Shown here piece after piece: positions 41,269-51,352 of a stretch of DNA of 64,000 nt (the first letter of the stretch is position 1; each line of letters opens with the position of its first letter). The notes beneath the pieces were generated by a model that saw only the letters and a program-made list of their open reading frames with translations, did no database searches and had not been told where the DNA came from. Both the position numbers and the translations under genes were made by a program. The stretch covers positions 1,116,001 through 1,180,000 of the forward strand of contig NZ_CP061771.1 of NCBI RefSeq assembly GCF_011751885.2. The letters are read 5' to 3'. This DNA is from Salinibacterium sp. ZJ450 (lineage in GTDB: Bacteria; Actinomycetota; Actinomycetes; Actinomycetales; Microbacteriaceae).

Positions 41269-41281
41269 GAGTACGAGCCCC

Positions 41282-42397
41282 CTAGAACGGGTACCGCAGA
41301 ATCGCCGCCACCGGTGACCCGTTCGGCACGTCCTCGGTGCGGAGCGCCCGCACCCGTCCGTCGGAGCGCAACACCCGCGCCGCGATCTCATCGATCACGC
41401 CGTAGCTGCCGGTGGTGGGTTCGTGGTCGAGGTGCAGGGTGCCGTCGTCGTCGATCGAGCCGGACAGCGCGGCATCCATGTCGAACACCAGCTCGTCGAT
41501 CGCGGATGCCGTGGCGGCTCTCGCCACGTGGCCGAGGTCGCTGGTGGCGCGGTCCTTGGCCCGCTGGGTCTCGTAGCGTTCGCTCCACGCCTTGGTGTCT
41601 GACTCGTTCAGCTCGTCGAGCACTGCACGGGCCCGGTCGGTGAGCTGCGGCACGGTCACACCCTCCGGGTTGGCATCGATTCCGCGCGCGCACAGATGCT
41701 GGTAGGTGTTGATCGCGCGGTAGGCCGGCCCGAGCTCCTTGCTCGCGGCCAGGATCAGCGGAAGCGACGTGTTGCCAATCCGCGCGAGCACGGCATCCTG
41801 AACCAGCCGGCAATATCGCTGCTGCTCGGTCTTCTCCCCGTTGGCGCCGAGCGCCCGGCCGCGTGCCAGCTGATCCTCGGTGGTGGTGTACTCGAGTACC
41901 GAGTGCAGGTCGTCCGGCAGGCTGAGCTGCAGTTCGCGCGCCGGTTCGCTGTCGTTCGTCACGCCGAACAATTGCACCCGACCCTCGCTCAGCGTCAGCA
42001 CGTACGCCGCATGCGAGAAGGTGACGGCGCGCAACAGCGTGCCGATGTCGAAGCGGTGGTTCACGCTCACGCGGGGTTTCACATCCGTGAGCAGGCGGTA
42101 CACCTGCAGTAGTCCGGGCGAGGCGAACACGGCCAAACCGCGAGCCTGCCGCATCCAAAACTCCTCATCCATGTCGAGCGCCTCCAGCGAGGAGATCACC
42201 TCGCGCGCTCGCTCCGGATTCGCGCCCGTCGCCTTGAGCTGGCGGGCCGCGTCGGCCACACACGACTTGAAGGCGATGCGCGCCTCATCACGTTCTCGAG
42301 GAATCGGCGACGACGGCACGTATATCGTGACGCTCGCTTCATCGCGATGACTGGCCAACTGCTCGAGATCGGACGGACTGGGTAGAACTGGAAGCAT
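41282..42397 (-). CDS. baeRF-type (bacterial/archaeal eRF1-like) protein
   Basis: The 371-residue protein resembles baeRF family 11, predicted bacterial relatives of translation release factor eRF1: LPSPSDLEQLASHRDEASVTIYVPSSPIPRE at the start, a middle GRVQLFGVTND segment, and a C-terminal AIDELVFDMDAALSGSIDDDGTLHLDH...GVIDEIAARVLRSDGRVRAL region. Family members have been proposed to act in ribosome rescue or RNA metabolism, without strong experimental support. The start ATG 42395-42397 follows GAGGGG; the upstream frame is rejected. It is divergent from an LLM oxidoreductase. Confidence 0.75.
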   Translation of the reverse strand: MLPVLPSPSDLEQLASHRDEASVTIYVPSSPIPRERDEARIAFKSCVADAARQLKATGANPERAREVISSLEALDMDEEFWMRQARGLAVFASPGLLQVYRLLTDVKPRVSVNHRFDIGTLLRAVTFSHAAYVLTLSEGRVQLFGVTNDSEPARELQLSLPDDLHSVLEYTTTEDQLARGRALGANGEKTEQQRYCRLVQDAVLARIGNTSLPLILAASKELGPAYRAINTYQHLCARGIDANPEGVTVPQLTDRARAVLDELNESDTKAWSERYETQRAKDRATSDLGHVARAATASAIDELVFDMDAALSGSIDDDGTLHLDHEPTTGSYGVIDEIAARVLRSDGRVRALRTEDVPNGSPVAAILRYPF

Positions 42398-42579
42398 GAA
42401 ACACCCCTCTGTGTCGGAGCCTGATGTGGCAAACGGCCACCGGGCGACAGACGCCACGGCGGTCGCTGATTCGACCGTACGCCTCACGTTGCAGACACGC
42501 GAGGCTTCGGCGGGGAACGTGCAGGAGACTCGTAGGGAGCCGAGGAATACCCGCACCTCGCCTGTGGTTCGATCAGGTG

Positions 42580-43629
42580 ATGACTTCTCCGCTGCGCCTC
42601 TCCGTGCTCGATCTGATTCCCGTCCGCCACGACCAGACCTCCCGAGACGCCATCGCGTCATCCGTCGCCCTCGCCAAGCGGGCGGACGAGCTCGGCTACA
42701 CCCGCTACTGGGTCGCCGAGCACCACAACATGCCGTCGGTCGCCTCGACCAACCCGGCGGTGCTCATCGGGATCCTCGCCGCGAACACCGAGCGGATCCG
42801 GGTCGGCTCCGGGGGAGTGATGCTGCCGAACCACGCGCCGCTGGTGGTTGCCGAGCAGTTCGGCATCCTCGAGGCCGCGTTCCCGGGCCGCATCGACCTG
42901 GGCATCGGCCGGGCGCCCGGCAGCGACCCGGTGATCACCTCGCTGCTGCGCTCGAGCGGCACCACGAGCGACGTCGACACCTTCCCCAACCACATCACCG
43001 ACATCCGTTCGCTGCTGCATCCGGATGGCGCTGGCCTGCGTCTCACGTCGGGCCAGCTGTACGAGCTGCGGGCCACCCCGCACGCCGCGTCGGCACCGGA
43101 TGTCTGGCTGCTCGGCTCCAGCGACTACTCCGCCCAGCTGGCCGCGGGGCTCGGTCTGCCCTATGTGTTCGCGCACCACTTCTCCGGTGGCAGCACCACC
43201 CACGCGCTCGACCTGTACCGGCGCGGTTTCACCCCCTCGGAGGCGTCGGATACGCCGCGCACGTTCCTGACGGTGAACGTGTCGGTCGCCGAGACCGCCG
43301 ATGAGGCTTACGCCCTCGCGTTGCCGCAGCTGCAGCACATGGCGAGGCTTCGCACCGGGCAGCCGCTCACCGCGCTCGCCACCGTGGAGGAGGCGGCGGC
43401 CTACCAGCTGACCCCCGCGCAGCAGCAGCTGGTGGACGGGATGCTGCAGACCTGGGTGATCGAGACGCCGCAGAACGCGGCATCCCGGATCCGCGCCCTC
43501 GCAGAGCAATTCGGCGTCGACGAGGTGATGGTGGTGCCGAACGCGTCGGCGCACCACGGCGTCGACCCCGCCACGGCGCCGGGCAGGGTGCGCGCGCTGG
43601 AGCTGCTCGCGGCGGAACTGCTGCGCTAG
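42580..43629 (+). CDS. LLM-class (MsnO8-like) flavin oxidoreductase
   Basis: The 349-residue protein is a luciferase-like monooxygenase of the MsnO8 group: LRLSVLDLIPVRHDQTSRDAIASSVALAKRADELGYTRYWVAEHHNMPSVASTNPAVLIG at the N-terminus, then GGVMLPNHAPLVVAEQFGILEAAFPGRIDLGIGRAPGSDP, the usual flavin-phosphate region. Substrates are unknown. ATG 42580 lacks a well-spaced Shine-Dalgarno; TTCGAT six bases upstream might serve a leaderless start. It reads in the same direction as the aldo/keto reductase 29 bases beyond its stop, but the latter may have its own promoter. Confidence 0.87.
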   Translation: MTSPLRLSVLDLIPVRHDQTSRDAIASSVALAKRADELGYTRYWVAEHHNMPSVASTNPAVLIGILAANTERIRVGSGGVMLPNHAPLVVAEQFGILEAAFPGRIDLGIGRAPGSDPVITSLLRSSGTTSDVDTFPNHITDIRSLLHPDGAGLRLTSGQLYELRATPHAASAPDVWLLGSSDYSAQLAAGLGLPYVFAHHFSGGSTTHALDLYRRGFTPSEASDTPRTFLTVNVSVAETADEAYALALPQLQHMARLRTGQPLTALATVEEAAAYQLTPAQQQLVDGMLQTWVIETPQNAASRIRALAEQFGVDEVMVVPNASAHHGVDPATAPGRVRALELLAAELLR

Positions 43630-43658
43630 CGCGTGCGGCCGCTGGCTAGGCTGGCGGC

Positions 43659-44480
43659 ATGACCGAGATTCCCCGGCACATCATGAACGACGGGCGCGAG
43701 ATCCCGGCGCTGGGCTTTGGCACCTACCGGGTGGGGGAGGCCGAGACGGCAACGGCCATCGAGATGGGCTACCGGCTGCTTGACACCGCGCTCAACTACG
43801 GCAACGAGGCGGACGTCGGGCGTGCCATCCTCGCCGCGGACGTGCCCCGCGAGCGGCTGTTCGTCACCACCAAGGTGCCGGGCCGCCACCACGGCTATGA
43901 CGAGACCACCGCATCGCTGTCCGAATCGCTCGGCAACCTGGCTCTCGAGTACATCGACCTCTACCTGATCCACTGGCCGATGCCGCGGCTTGACCTCTAC
44001 GTCGACAGCTGGAAGGCGATGATCGACCTGCGCGAGGCCGGCCTTGCCCGCTCGATCGGCGTCTCCAACTTCACCATCGAGCACCTCACCCGGCTGATCG
44101 AGGAGACCGGGGTGGTTCCGGCGGTCAACCAGGTGGAGCTGCACCCGTACTTCCCGCAGACGGAGCTGCGCGCGTTCCACGTCGAGCACGGCATCCTCAC
44201 CGAGAGCTGGAGCCCGCTCGGCCGCGGCTCCGACCTGCTGACCTCGGATGTCGTCAACCGGGTCGCCGGCAACCATGGCGTGACCCCGGCCCAAGCGGTG
44301 CTGCGGTGGCACATCGAGGTCGGGTCGGTGCCGATCCCGCGCTCCCGGAACACGGCCCGGCAGCGCGAGAACCTCGACGTGTTCCGCTTCCAGCTCACCG
44401 AGCGTGAGATCAGCGACATCTCCGCCTTGGAGCGCGGCCGCCTCTGGGGCGGCGACCCCGACACCAACGAGGAGTTCTAG
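43659..44480 (+). CDS. Aldo/keto reductase (2,5-diketogluconate reductase type)
   Basis: The 273-residue AKR5-like enzyme reduces aldehydes or ketones with NADPH. The catalytic tetrad is present: Asp and Tyr in LLDTALNYGNE (near 42-52), Lys in FVTTKVPG and His in LIHWPMP. The late IPRSRNTARQRENLDVF block is the NADPH 2'-phosphate binding region. TAGGCT stands six bases before ATG, so a leaderless transcript is likely. It converges on the PfpI-like gene with a six-base gap between stops. Physiological substrate unknown. Confidence 0.9.
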   Translation: MTEIPRHIMNDGREIPALGFGTYRVGEAETATAIEMGYRLLDTALNYGNEADVGRAILAADVPRERLFVTTKVPGRHHGYDETTASLSESLGNLALEYIDLYLIHWPMPRLDLYVDSWKAMIDLREAGLARSIGVSNFTIEHLTRLIEETGVVPAVNQVELHPYFPQTELRAFHVEHGILTESWSPLGRGSDLLTSDVVNRVAGNHGVTPAQAVLRWHIEVGSVPIPRSRNTARQRENLDVFRFQLTEREISDISALERGRLWGGDPDTNEEF

Positions 44481-44486
44481 CGAGCG

Positions 44487-45041
44487 CTACACGGCCTGCG
44501 CCGCGTGCTTGCCCTCCGCGAACTCCTCCACCAGCTTGCCGTTGAAGGCCGGCAGGTCATCGGGCCGGCGACTGGAGACCAGCCCGTTATCGACCACGAC
44601 CTCCTCGTCCACCCAGACCGCGCCGGCATTCCGCAGGTCGGTCTTCAGGCTCGGGTACGAGGTGATCGTACGGCCGTCGACGACGCCTGCCTCGATCAGG
44701 ATCCACGCGCCGTGGCAGATCACTCCGACGGGTTTGTGCTCCTCGAAGAACGCCCGCACGAAGGCCGCCGCATTCAGATCCATCCGCAGGTGGTCGGCAT
44801 TCACGACGCCGCCGGGCAGCATCAGACCGTCGAAATCGGCGGATGTCGCGGCATTCACCGCCTGATCGACCTGCTGTTCGTGCCCGTGCTTTCCCGTCAC
44901 CACGCCGGGCTTCGGCGCCACCAGCACCGGCTGCCCTCCGGCCTCGGTCACCGCCTGCCAGGGGCTGGTCAGCTCGCTGTCCTCGTACCCGTTGGTCACG
45001 AGGAACGCGTAGCGCTTGCCCGTCAAGTTCTGAGATCCCAT
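44487..45041 (-). CDS. PfpI/DJ-1-family glutamine-amidotransferase-like protein
   Basis: The 184-residue protein has the class-I glutamine amidotransferase-like fold of PfpI/YhbO/DJ-1: KRYAFLVTNGYEDSEL at the N-terminus (Glu acid), FDGLMLPGGVVNADHLR, and the nucleophile elbow GVICHGAWILIEAG with Cys near 109 and His beside it. Such proteins have been described as proteases, glyoxalase-III-like enzymes or protein deglycases active in stress. ATG 45041 has a GGGAGGG ribosome-binding site. It is transcribed alone, divergently from the luciferase/FMN-reductase pair. Confidence 0.9.
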   Translation of the reverse strand: MGSQNLTGKRYAFLVTNGYEDSELTSPWQAVTEAGGQPVLVAPKPGVVTGKHGHEQQVDQAVNAATSADFDGLMLPGGVVNADHLRMDLNAAAFVRAFFEEHKPVGVICHGAWILIEAGVVDGRTITSYPSLKTDLRNAGAVWVDEEVVVDNGLVSSRRPDDLPAFNGKLVEEFAEGKHAAQAV

Positions 45042-45231
45042 GGTTCCCTCCCTTGGTTCGTTTGTCCCTCCACCGTATGACGGACCCCCGACGCGACGCC
45101 CGCGCATTCACGAACCTGTGAGGAAACACGGAGGTCGTGACCGATTGGGCCGATTTACCGGGAATAGTGCGAGCGTGCCGATAGTTCTGTAGGATATCCA
45201 TGCAAACGTATCGACATTAGGAATGGTCAGC

Positions 45232-46347
45232 ATGCAGTTCGGAATCTTCAGCGTCGGTGACATCACCACCGACCCCACCACCGGCTACACCCCCACCGAC
45301 GCCGAGCGCATTCAGAACATTCTGACCATCGCGCAACACGCCGAAGAGGTAGGCCTCGACGTCTTCGCCATGGGCGAGCACCACAACCCCCCGTTCTTCC
45401 CCTCCAGCCCGATCGCGATCAACAGCTGGCTCGCCGCCAAGACCGAGCGGATCATCCTCTCCACCGCCACCACGTTGATCACCACCAACGACCCGGTGCG
45501 CCTCGCCGAGGACTACGCCATGCTGCAGCACGTCTCCGGCGGCCGCATGGACCTCACCCTCGGCCGCGGCAACACCGGCCCGGTCTACCCCTGGTTCGGT
45601 GAGGACATCCGTCAGGGCATCCCGCTCGCCATCGAGAAGTACGGACTGCTGCGTCGCCTCTGGAGCGAAGAGTACGTCGACTGGGAGGGCCAGTTCCGTA
45701 CCCCGCTGCAGGGCTTCCAGTCCACCCCGCGTCCGCTTGACGGGGTCGCCCCGTTCGTCTGGCACGGCAGCATCCGTAGCCCCGAAATCGCCGAGCAGGC
45801 CGCGTTCTATGGCGACGGCTTCTTCTCCAACCACATCTTCTGGCCCGCCTCGCACACCGCGAAGATGATCCAGTTCTACCGCGGACGCTTCGAGCACTAC
45901 GGCCACGGCACCGCCGCGCAGGCGATCGTCGGACTCGGCGGCCAGGCGTTCATGCGCAAGAACTCGCAGGACGCCGTCAACGAGTTCCGCCCCTACTTCA
46001 ACAACGCGCCGGTGTACGGCCACGGCCCGAGCCTGGAAGAGTTCACCGAGCAGACCCCACTGACCGTGGGCAGCCCGCAGCAGGTCATCGACCGCACCCT
46101 CGGCTTCCGCGACTACGCCGGCGACTACCAGCGCCAGCTCTGGCTGATGGACCACGCCGGCCTGCCGCTGAAGACCGTGCTCGAACAGCTCGACCTGCTC
46201 GGCGGCGAGGTCGTTCCGGTGCTGCGGGAGGAGTTCGCGAAGAACCGTCCGGCCGATGTTCCGGATGCCCCCACCCACCAGGCCCGCGTCGCCGCCGCCA
46301 AGCAGGCCGCAGCGACCGCAGCCGCCGAACCCGCAGAGGTGAAGTAA
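45232..46347 (+). CDS. Luciferase-like FMN-dependent monooxygenase (CE1758 type)
   Basis: The 371-residue protein is an LLM monooxygenase: MQFGIFSVGDITTDPTTGYTPTDAERIQNILTIAQHAEEVGLDVFAMGEHHNPPFFPSSPIAINSWLAAKTERIILSTATTLITTNDPVRLAEDYAMLQHVSGGRMDLTLGRGNTGPVYPW-like features follow the typical order and end in an Ala-rich tail. Its stop overlaps the ATG of an NADPH:FMN reductase gene (TAATG), giving a self-contained two-component monooxygenase. ATG 45232 is preferred because AGGA lies nine bases upstream; ATG 45223 is too close to it. The substrate is unknown. Confidence 0.88.
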   Translation: MQFGIFSVGDITTDPTTGYTPTDAERIQNILTIAQHAEEVGLDVFAMGEHHNPPFFPSSPIAINSWLAAKTERIILSTATTLITTNDPVRLAEDYAMLQHVSGGRMDLTLGRGNTGPVYPWFGEDIRQGIPLAIEKYGLLRRLWSEEYVDWEGQFRTPLQGFQSTPRPLDGVAPFVWHGSIRSPEIAEQAAFYGDGFFSNHIFWPASHTAKMIQFYRGRFEHYGHGTAAQAIVGLGGQAFMRKNSQDAVNEFRPYFNNAPVYGHGPSLEEFTEQTPLTVGSPQQVIDRTLGFRDYAGDYQRQLWLMDHAGLPLKTVLEQLDLLGGEVVPVLREEFAKNRPADVPDAPTHQARVAAAKQAAATAAAEPAEVK

Positions 46348-46973
46348 TGACCGTCCGCAGAATCGCCGTCGTCTCGGCCGGCCTCGGCAAGCCGTCATCG
46401 ACCCGCATGCTCGCCGACCGGATGGTCGCCGCGACCGTGGCCCGGCTGAACGAGCAGGGCATTGAGACCGCCGTCGACGTCTTCGAGCTGCGCGATTTCG
46501 CGCAGGATGTGACCAACAACATGCTCACTGGATTCCCGAGCACCAAGCTCGAGACGATGATCGACACGGTCACCTCGGCCGATGGACTGATCGCCGTGAC
46601 CCCGGTGTTCACCACCAGCTACAACGGGCTGTTCAAGTCGTTCTTCGACGTGATCGACGCTCAGGCGCTCACCGACATGCCGGTGCTGATGGGAGCTACG
46701 GCGGGCACCGCCCGGCACTCGCTGGTGCTGGACTATGCGATGCGCCCGCTGTTCACCTACTTGCACGCCATCGTGGTGCCGACCGGCGTGTTCGCCGCCT
46801 CGTCGGACTGGGGCAGCGGCGCAGACAAGGTGAAGACCCTGCACGACCGGATCGAGCGCGCCGCCGCCGAGCTTGCCCCGCTGGTTGCCGCGTCCACCCG
46901 CTCCAGCCAGGTGAAGGACCCGTTCGCGCTGGACCCGTCGTTCAGCCCGACCGGCGCATACGTCATCGACTGA
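46347..46973 (+). CDS. NADPH-dependent FMN reductase (CE1759 type)
   Basis: The 208-residue flavodoxin-fold reductase supplies reduced FMN to its partner monooxygenase. VVSAGLGKPSSTRMLADRM (about 8-26) is the FMN phosphate loop, and AVTPVFTTSYNGLFKSFFDVID (about 83-104) is the flavin-ring region of NADPH-dependent FMN reductases. Its start overlaps the upstream stop by one base, implying coupled translation and equal dosage. A perfect 19-base hairpin terminator follows 20 bases after its stop. Confidence 0.88.
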   Translation: MTVRRIAVVSAGLGKPSSTRMLADRMVAATVARLNEQGIETAVDVFELRDFAQDVTNNMLTGFPSTKLETMIDTVTSADGLIAVTPVFTTSYNGLFKSFFDVIDAQALTDMPVLMGATAGTARHSLVLDYAMRPLFTYLHAIVVPTGVFAASSDWGSGADKVKTLHDRIERAAAELAPLVAASTRSSQVKDPFALDPSFSPTGAYVID

Positions 46974-46993
46974 CCGAACATCGCTACAACCCG

Positions 46994-47034
46994 ACGAAGA
47001 GGCCGTCATGCGAATCGCATGACGGCCTCTTCGT
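46994..47034. terminator. Bidirectional terminator between FMN reductase and pntB
   Basis: Nineteen-base perfect arms (46994-47012 and 47016-47034) surround a three-base loop, between convergent genes. The flanks are only mildly T-rich. Confidence 0.85.
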
Positions 47035-47051
47035 GTTCACACACGGGATGT

Positions 47052-48424
<1,373 letters not shown>

Positions 48425-48428
<4 letters not shown>

Positions 48429-48754
48429 TTCGCCTCCTCCTTCGCCACAGCCTGGGCTGCAGCATCCTTCGGCGCGGGCTTCCGCTGCCGGAACATCTCA
48501 AGCATCCGGTCGGTGACAACGAAGCCGCCGACCAGGTTCGCGGTCGCCAGCACCACGGCGACCAGCGCGATCGTCAGCAGCCAGGCATCCGTCGCCTGAC
48601 CGGCGACGATGATGGCGCCGACCAGGATGATGCCGTGGATCGCGTTCGCGCCAGACATCAGCGGTGTGTGCAGCTTGCTCGTCACCTTCGAGACCACCTC
48701 GAAGCCGACGAACACGGCGAGCACCACCACGGTGAGCAGGGTCACGGCATCCAT
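48425..48754 (-). CDS. NAD(P) transhydrogenase subunit alpha-2 (PntAB)
   Basis: The 109-residue protein provides the membrane helices that are fused to the NAD-binding domain in E. coli PntA but separate here, as in other three-gene systems. LLTVVVLAVFVGFEVVSKVTSKLHTPLMSGANAIHGIILVGAIIV is characteristic. It ends in a short charged tail (RQRKPAPKDAAAQAVAKEEAK). ATG 48754 has an AAGGAG site and overlaps the alpha-1 stop by one base (TAATG). It is the middle gene of the operon. Confidence 0.95.
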
Positions 48755-49899
48755 TACTTGGCTCCTTGCAGCAGTTCGGCGGTGGGTGCGTGACGCACGG
48801 CACCGTCGTGGGTGAGGCACGCTCCGGCGATGACCTCATCGTCGAAGTCGGGGGCGACCACGCCCTGCTCGGTCATCAACGCGAGCAGATTCGCCACGTT
48901 CTTCGCGAACAGCCGCGAGGCGTCGAAGGGAATTGCGGATGCCGCATCCTTCAGCCCGACCAGGGTGACGTGCCCGTCACCGGCGGCGGTCGGCACGGCG
49001 ACGTCGCGGCCGGCGATCACGCCCTCCACGTTGCCGCCGGTCTCGGCGGCGAGGTCGACGATGACGGATCCGGCGCGCATGCCGGCCACCATGTCGGCGG
49101 TCACCAGCAGCGGAGCAGGGCGGCCGGGGATCGCGGCCGTGGTGATCAGGATGTCGGCGGCCGCCACATGCGGCGCCAGCAGTTGCCGCTGCCGTTCCGC
49201 GCGGTCATCGCTCAGACTCTTCGCGTACCCGCTGGTGTCCTGCGCGGTTTCCACATCGAGGTTGATGAACGTGCCGCCCATCGAGGTGACCTCATCGGCC
49301 GAGGAGGGGCGGATGTCGTTCGCCGACACCCGTGCGCCGAGGCGCTTCGCGGTGCCGATCGCCTGCAGCCCGGCAACTCCCGCGCCGAGCACGAGCACCT
49401 TGGCCGGCGGGATGGTGCCGGCGGCGGTCATGTAGAGCGGGAAGAACCGGGGGAACCGGGTTGCCGCCTCAAGTACGGCGCGGTAGCCGGCGACCAGCGC
49501 CTGCGAGCTGAGCGCGTCCATCGACTGCGCCCGCGAGATGCGCGGCACCAGCTCCAGGGCGAACGCGGTCACCTCCGCGTCGGCGAGGGCGCGCACGGTG
49601 TCGCGCTCGGACGCGGGGGAGGCGAGTCCGACCGTCACCGCGCCGCGCTTCAGCTGCGACGCGGTCTCGGGGGTGAGCGGCGCCACGTGGCAGAGCACGT
49701 CTAGCTCGGCGAGGGCGAGCGTCGGTGTGATCCGCGCTCCCGCCTCACCGTACGCGGCATCCGCGTATCCTGCCTCACTGCCCGCTCCGGCTTCGACGAT
49801 CACGTCGAGCCCAAGCGATTGCAGTTGCTTGACCGTTTCTGGTGTTGCTGAGACGCGCCGTTCGCCGGGGCGTCTCTCTCGTACTATTCCAACGTGCAC
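48754..49899 (-). CDS. pntA: NAD(P) transhydrogenase subunit alpha-1, NAD(H)-binding (PntAA)
   Basis: The 381-residue soluble subunit binds NAD(H): an alanine-dehydrogenase-like N-terminus (HVGIVRERRPGERRVSATPETVKQLQSLGLDVIVEAGAG), RISRAQSMDALSSQALVAGYRAVL near 126-149, and the Rossmann motif VLVLGAGVAGLQAIGTAKRLGA near 174-195. The family RQD loop region (SRAQSMD, QSMDALSSQ) is present. The start is GTG 49899 with AGAGGA nine bases upstream. It is the first gene of the pnt operon. Confidence 0.95.
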   Translation of the reverse strand: MHVGIVRERRPGERRVSATPETVKQLQSLGLDVIVEAGAGSEAGYADAAYGEAGARITPTLALAELDVLCHVAPLTPETASQLKRGAVTVGLASPASERDTVRALADAEVTAFALELVPRISRAQSMDALSSQALVAGYRAVLEAATRFPRFFPLYMTAAGTIPPAKVLVLGAGVAGLQAIGTAKRLGARVSANDIRPSSADEVTSMGGTFINLDVETAQDTSGYAKSLSDDRAERQRQLLAPHVAAADILITTAAIPGRPAPLLVTADMVAGMRAGSVIVDLAAETGGNVEGVIAGRDVAVPTAAGDGHVTLVGLKDAASAIPFDASRLFAKNVANLLALMTEQGVVAPDFDDEVIAGACLTHDGAVRHAPTAELLQGAK

Positions 49900-50020
49900 G
49901 GGGTGTGTCCTCTCTGACGGCCCCCAGCGTAGTGATCCGCCACAGCGCGCCCGGGCCTGATTGCCAAGACACGACGTGAAAGAATCCTCGATCTTTCGAA
50001 AAAGCGACGGTGCGCACGCC

Positions 50021-50052
50021 AAAAGCCCGTCTCTCGGCGTTGAGAAACGGGC
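50021..50052 (-). terminator. Dodecin terminator
   Basis: On the minus strand GCCCGT-TTCTC-AACGCC-GAGAG-ACGGGC is followed by TTTT (50021-50024 on plus), directly after the dodecin gene. Confidence 0.75.
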
Positions 50053-50072
50053 ATCCTGTCGATGCGCGCTGG

Positions 50073-50276
50073 CTACTCCAGAACGAAGGTGACCTCGAGA
50101 ACCACCTGCCAGGCCACGATCTGGCCCTCATTGATCTCGACTTCCTGTTCCTTGACCCAGGCGCCCTGGACATGACGCAGTGTCGCGCTAGCCCGCTCAA
50201 CACCCACCTTGATGGCGTCTTCGAAGCTCGTCTCCGAGCGGGCGCTGATGGTGGTGACTCGTGCGACTGATCCCAT
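50073..50276 (-). CDS. Dodecin
   Basis: The 67-residue protein is dodecin, a twelve-subunit shell that stores flavins or coenzyme A. SVARVTTISARSETSFEDAIKVGVERASATLRHVQGAWVKEQEVEINEGQIVAWQVVLEVTFVLE is the complete family pattern, seen here as the helix SFEDAIKVGVERASATLR followed by the three-stranded sheet; Trp and Gln at 40-56 stack on the flavin. ATG 50276 follows AAGGAGG. It is a single-gene unit with its own terminator and may buffer flavin for the several FMN-dependent enzymes nearby. Confidence 0.93.
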   Translation of the reverse strand: MGSVARVTTISARSETSFEDAIKVGVERASATLRHVQGAWVKEQEVEINEGQIVAWQVVLEVTFVLE

Positions 50277-50387
50277 GATTCCTCCTTGAATCGGCTGACG
50301 TGCGTTCAGTCAACGCCCACGGGTCGCACCTGTCCAGCCCTCGCCCGCCAACTGTTCACCTGTGCTCCATTCCGAGTACAGCAGTCT

Positions 50388-50425
50388 CGTAATTCCCGTA
50401 TAGAGACGGCTGGTTCCGTAATTCC
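50388..50425. promoter_or_regulatory. Paired CGTAATTCC repeats and TATAGA box before the ABC operon
   Basis: CGTAATTCC occurs at 50388-50396 and 50417-50425, 29 bases apart, with TATAGA (50399-50404) between them. They may be binding sites for the TetR protein at the end of the operon. Confidence 0.35.
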
Positions 50426-50455
50426 GACACCTCGTCTCCCGTTGGAAGGACACCC

Positions 50456-51352
50456 ATGATTCGCCAGAGAGCCACGATCGCCGTAGCGGCATCGGTTGCC
50501 GCCGTGCTGATGCTCGCCAGCTGCGCCGGTGACGCAGCCACTGCAGAGGCCGAAGACACCACAGGGCCGCTCACGTTCGCGATGCCGCCGGGAACCGACG
50601 ACCCCGACACTCTCCTTCAAGTCGACGCGGTAGCCGCGATGATCGAAGAGGCCACCGGCCGCGAGGTCGAGGTCGAAAACCCCGCGGATTACATGGCCGT
50701 TGTCGAGGCTGTACGCAGTGGTTTCGTGGATGTCGCGCTGATGAGTCAATTCTCAACAGCGCTCGCTGTCGAGAACGGAGCTGTCTCCCCAATCCTGGTG
50801 TGGGAGTCCGAGAAGCGACCCGCTGCGGTGTGTCTCGTCCGTGCGGACAGCGAGATTCAGACAATCGATGACTTCGCCGGGCACTCGATCGCCTTCGTCG
50901 ATCCGGGATCGACAACCGGTCACTTCATGCCCAAGTCGATGCTCACGCAGAACGGCCTGATCGACGGCAAGGACTACGAATCGACGTTTGCTGGCAGTCA
51001 CGACTCCGCAATCCTCGCCATGGTGAACGGGTCAGTCGACATGGCTTGCACCGCGAGCCAGCTGTACCCCGTTTTCCTTGAGGGTGGGCTGTTCGCCGAG
51101 GATCAGGTTCGGCAGCTCGCTGAAACGGACCCCATCCCGATCGGCATATCTCTGGTGGTGCGCACCGACCTGGATGATGCCACGCGGCAGCAGCTCATCG
51201 ATGGACTGCCCGGCAAGTTGATGGCGGATGAGGGCACGCTTGACCTCTTCGGTGGCAGCCGTGAGTACATCGTGAACCCGGACGCTGACGTGTACGCGCC
51301 CCTGCTGCAGGTCGCGAAAGATGTTGGTGTGTCTCTCGAGGACATGCGATGA
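50456..51352 (+). CDS. PhnD-type substrate-binding lipoprotein of an ABC importer
   Basis: The 298-residue protein starts with a lipoprotein signal (hydrophobic AVAASVAAVLMLASC, with Cys23 of the lipobox). It then has the phosphate/phosphite/phosphonate-binding fold: LTFAMPPGTDDPDTLLQVDAVAAMIEEATGREVEVENPADYMAVVEAVRSGFVDVALM and FAGHSIAFVDPGSTTGHFMPKSML, the anion-binding STTGH. Ligand cannot be predicted: no phosphonate or phosphite catabolic genes accompany it. ATG 50456 follows GGAAGGA. The next gene overlaps its stop (ATGA), beginning a fully overlapping five-gene operon. Confidence 0.88.
   Translation: MIRQRATIAVAASVAAVLMLASCAGDAATAEAEDTTGPLTFAMPPGTDDPDTLLQVDAVAAMIEEATGREVEVENPADYMAVVEAVRSGFVDVALMSQFSTALAVENGAVSPILVWESEKRPAAVCLVRADSEIQTIDDFAGHSIAFVDPGSTTGHFMPKSMLTQNGLIDGKDYESTFAGSHDSAILAMVNGSVDMACTASQLYPVFLEGGLFAEDQVRQLAETDPIPIGISLVVRTDLDDATRQQLIDGLPGKLMADEGTLDLFGGSREYIVNPDADVYAPLLQVAKDVGVSLEDMR

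Larger units (their letters stand above)
40807..41281. other. 475-base hairpin-rich region after rpsO
   Basis: No gene is apparent. The region contains the rpsO terminator, a direct repeat of its distal part, and four further inverted repeats described below. One of them has arms TGAGGTCTG and CAGACCTCA bracketing about 45 bases at about 41007-41062. Confidence 0.7.
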
